The notes below the pieces were generated by a model. The model made no database searches and had not been told where the DNA came from. It was given only the letters and a program-made list of their open reading frames with translations. From Persicobacter psychrovividus (lineage in GTDB: Bacteria; Bacteroidota; Bacteroidia; Cytophagales; Cyclobacteriaceae): a stretch of 64,000 bases of DNA. This document shows positions 61,839 through 64,000 of the stretch, piece by piece. The stretch is taken from NCBI RefSeq assembly GCF_036492425.1, contig NZ_AP025292.1, positions 124,001 through 188,000 on the forward strand, read 5' to 3'. The translations under genes and the position numbers were made by a program. Position 1 is the stretch's first letter; each line of letters begins with the position of its first letter.

Positions 61839-62744
61839 TTAGAGTTGGTACTTACTCTTGTTTGGATCATTGATAAAATCGACCAAGTCCTGAAATTTGT
61901 TAAGAATGACAACATTATCAGGTTCTTCAATGCCTTGCCCAACAATTTGGGGGCCACTGATCAAAATAGTGCTTTTGGGGAATTTTTGGGAAATATCATC
62001 AACAAACCGCTGAACTTCAATAAATGAGGTTGGCGTGACAGTGAGGATGGTTAACAGAAAATCGGGTTTATGGATATCATAAATGGAGATCAGATGCTCA
62101 AAAGGCAAACTTTGGCCGAGGTAATAAGTACGGTTTTTACGCTGTCTTAATAAATAATTGGCAAACAGAAGGCCAATATCGTGCAGTTCGCCGTCGGGCA
62201 AAAACAGCATATATTTATCCTTGACTTCCTTTTCAGAAATAAACTGACTGTCAATCGCGACCATCAGCTTTTGTCGTACTAAATTGGAAATAAAATGCTC
62301 TTGAGCGGGGTTAATTCCGCCTGTCAGCCATAGTAATCCCACTCGGCTCATGAAAGGATAAACAATATTCACCATCGTTTTCTCAAAACCGTGCTTTAGA
62401 ATATTGGTCCCCATAATTTTCTCAAAACGTTCTTCATCGAGCTCGACCATAGCCAGGGTTAGGGCATAAATCTGCTCAGGGAAAGAAGTTTGAGAATCCG
62501 TGATTTTGATGACTTTCTCCCGCATTTCCCTTTCGTCCATTTTGGCAATATTGGAAATACGGATACCGTTTTCTTTAAGCAGGGAGACATTGAGAATCAG
62601 GCGTAAATCTTCGTCAGAATAAAGCCTGATGTTAGTATCTGTACGCTGAGGTTTGAGAAAGTTGTAACGCTGCTCCCAAATTCTGAGGGTGTGCGCCTTC
62701 ACTCCTGATAGCAACTCAAGGTCTTTAATGGAATAATTTGACAT
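61839..62744 (-). CDS. CarH/LitR-like MerR regulator with B12-binding photoreceptor domain
   Basis: 301 residues. MerR HTH at the N-terminus (SIKDLELLSGVKAHTLRIWE, residues 5-24; N-x-R-L-Y at 38-42). A four-helix linker holds the CarH light-sensing motif W-x9-E-H: W139, E149, H150. A Rossmann-type cobalamin-binding domain follows with E-x-H-x2-G at 186-191, H188 being the expected lower axial ligand. In CarH, adenosylcobalamin bound in the dark makes a repressor tetramer that light breaks apart. Its most common targets are carotenoid genes, and a CruF-like gene lies directly upstream (54-bp gap). Confidence 0.88.
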   Translation of the reverse strand: MSNYSIKDLELLSGVKAHTLRIWEQRYNFLKPQRTDTNIRLYSDEDLRLILNVSLLKENGIRISNIAKMDEREMREKVIKITDSQTSFPEQIYALTLAMVELDEERFEKIMGTNILKHGFEKTMVNIVYPFMSRVGLLWLTGGINPAQEHFISNLVRQKLMVAIDSQFISEKEVKDKYMLFLPDGELHDIGLLFANYLLRQRKNRTYYLGQSLPFEHLISIYDIHKPDFLLTILTVTPTSFIEVQRFVDDISQKFPKSTILISGPQIVGQGIEEPDNVVILNKFQDLVDFINDPNKSKYQL

Positions 62745-62798
62745 ATTTAATTTAGTTAATTAGGCTACGATATAGTCTAAACGCCTTGTACGCTAAAA

Positions 62799-63455
62799 TT
62801 ATAGCATATTCCAAAGAAAAATAAAAAAGAAACATTGCACCAAAAAGAAAATATGGGCAAGTGGATTTTTATGAACGTTGATGGTTTGAAAGTAAAAATA
62901 GCTTAAAGAAAAAGCAATGACAAACCAGCCTAAATAGTTATGAATTGGTACATCCGCGGAGGACCAATGCCAGAAATCCAGGTGGATGGCCACAGGTTCA
63001 ATAAAGAGATCAAGCACAACAAGCATTGTAGCAACGAGGAGGGCCTTCATGATTTTTGGGAGTCGAACCTTATCCAGTAAAAAGGAGGCGCTATAAATCA
63101 GGCCAAACCAGTTCAAGCCGATGGTCAGTGGGGTATTCCATAACTTCCAGCCAAGGGTATGGCCATAGCTGTAATTTCCGAAAATGATGCCTGTGTTGGT
63201 GCCGACCATTTCGGCGAGGAGGCCAACAGAGTAGCAAATGAGGGCAAAGCGGAAGAAAGCGGCTTGTTTATTTTCTGCTAAGCCAAATAAAATGCCATTG
63301 GCAAACAGTAAATTTAGCGGTGTCAGGGCCTGAAAGTAGGTTTGGGTTTCAGGGATTAATAGGCCGATAGCACCTGCGACGTGCATGCTAACGAACAGTG
63401 GCAGCAAGTATTTCGGCCTAAAAAAAGCGGAGGAAGATAGGTTGATATGGTACAT
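62799..63455 (-). CDS. Carotenoid biosynthesis protein (CruF/DUF422 family hydratase-like)
   Basis: 218 residues, mostly hydrophobic with ~6-7 TM helices. The signature LLAEMVGTNTGIIFGNYSYG and the following TPLTIGLNWFG match DUF422/CruF proteins. These hydrate the psi ends of carotenoids (C-1',2' position) or act on bacterioruberin precursors. Expected site is the cytoplasmic membrane. Its start follows the recX stop after two bases, so they should be co-transcribed, and the CarH-like regulator follows downstream. Confidence 0.87.
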   Translation of the reverse strand: MYHINLSSSAFFRPKYLLPLFVSMHVAGAIGLLIPETQTYFQALTPLNLLFANGILFGLAENKQAAFFRFALICYSVGLLAEMVGTNTGIIFGNYSYGHTLGWKLWNTPLTIGLNWFGLIYSASFLLDKVRLPKIMKALLVATMLVVLDLFIEPVAIHLDFWHWSSADVPIHNYLGWFVIAFSLSYFYFQTINVHKNPLAHIFFLVQCFFFIFLWNML

Positions 63456-63457
63456 GG

Positions 63458-63961
63458 TTAAAATTCGAAATCGTCTTCGTTCATCTGTATCGCCTCATCA
63501 ATCAAGGCATAAATAACATTGGGCTCGTAACCTTTTTGGGCGGCATGCTGAACGGTCTTCATCTTGCGTTTATAAAGGTCTTCTTCTTTGAACAACTGAT
63601 GGTATTTTTTATAAAGAATTCGTGTCAGTACCCGATCGTAATCGTCTGCTTTAATTTCTTCATTCATGGCTTTTTGGATCAAAGATTCATCTACCTGTTT
63701 AAGTTTTAGGGCTTGGCGAATCTTAATTTTCCCCCACTTCTGATAATAAAACTTACCTCTTGCATAGGATCGGGTGTAACGCTCCTGGTCAAGGTATTTT
63801 TCCTCCTGAAGTTGTTCAATGGCCACGGGGATTTTCTCTTCTTCGAGTCCCCACTTGCTCAGTTTTTCATGAACTTCATGGATACAGCGATCCTGATAAG
63901 CGCAATAGTTGGCCGCCTTCAGGTAAAGGGATTTATAGTCTGCCTGGTTTCTTCTCTGCAT
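63458..63961 (-). CDS. recX: Regulatory protein RecX
   Basis: 167 residues. RecX family with three tandem three-helix repeats: AYQDRCIHEVHEKLSKWGL, EEKIPVAIEQLQEEKYLDQE then KWGKIKIRQALKLKQVDESL, and a C-terminal region ending YEPNVIYALIDEA. RecX binds RecA filaments and limits recombination and SOS activity. Here it is not next to recA, and it heads an apparent unit with the carotenoid gene and the CarH-like regulator. ATG 63961. Confidence 0.92.
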   Translation of the reverse strand: MQRRNQADYKSLYLKAANYCAYQDRCIHEVHEKLSKWGLEEEKIPVAIEQLQEEKYLDQERYTRSYARGKFYYQKWGKIKIRQALKLKQVDESLIQKAMNEEIKADDYDRVLTRILYKKYHQLFKEEDLYKRKMKTVQHAAQKGYEPNVIYALIDEAIQMNEDDFEF

Positions 63962-64000
63962 GTCTAAAAATACAAATCTTTCAGCTTAAGTAAAGTAATT

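Overview
ORGANISM. The window looks like chromosomal DNA of a marine-type Bacteroidota, most likely a member of the Cytophagales. The evidence is repeated promoters of the Bacteroidota type (TTTG, 17-20 bases, TAnnTTTG), almost no Shine-Dalgarno sequences, many signal-peptide and lipoprotein genes, a TPR/PD40 surface protein, single-chain glycyl-tRNA synthetase, and a CruF-type carotenoid gene. No phage, insertion sequence, CRISPR array or integrase was seen. The window is mostly housekeeping, with genes largely on the minus strand. LAYOUT. 1-8.2 kb: truncated gltX, a TPR/PD40 protein, cysE, a large glycoside-hydrolase-like lipoprotein and an outer-membrane barrel. 8.2-10.4 kb: two GNAT acetyltransferases and the peroxidase gene ohr, with a 181-bp tandem repeat between them. 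10.8-16.9 kb: the 2-oxoglutarate dehydrogenase operon sucA-sucB-lpd, whose E2 has two lipoyl domains. 17.3-18.15 kb: seven identical tRNA-Arg(ACG) genes in 111-bp tandem units, with one promoter and one terminator. 18.2-22.8 kb: aspartyl protease-PDZ protein, a LamB-like porin and a DNRLRE lipoprotein. 22.8-29.6 kb: two glycosyltransferases, a Usp/antiporter pair and two methyltransferase-like genes. 29.7-38.5 kb: glyQS, a phosphodiesterase lipoprotein, adenine deaminase, a cNMP-binding protein and tilS. 38.6-47.4 kb: LptA/OstA-like protein, yfcE, SDR, rluD, desaturase, ECF sigma factor, a beta-helix lipoprotein and prfA. 47.6-52.7 kb: YfiR-like protein, AraC regulator, two SDR enzymes and a K+ channel. 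53.1-58.0 kb: the stress cluster prkA-yeaH-spoVR. 58.0-64.0 kb: hemA, a propeller protein, a DnaA-box-rich gap, an outer-membrane barrel, and an apparent recX / carotenoid gene / CarH-like B12 photoreceptor operon. HOW IT FITS TOGETHER. Central metabolism (suc operon, cysE, hemA), translation (gltX, glyQS, tilS, prfA, rluD, tRNA-Arg array) and envelope functions (porins, lipoproteins, LptA-like, desaturase, glycosyltransferases) dominate. Stress or light response is represented by ohr, usp/antiporter, prkA-yeaH-spoVR and the photoreceptor/carotenoid unit. The least ordinary parts are the tRNA-Arg array with its A15:U48 and A19:U56 pairs, the 181-bp repeat with a compensatory change, a structured element at 31.66-31.78 kb, the DnaA-box cluster at 60.5-60.7 kb, and the recX-carotenoid-CarH unit.
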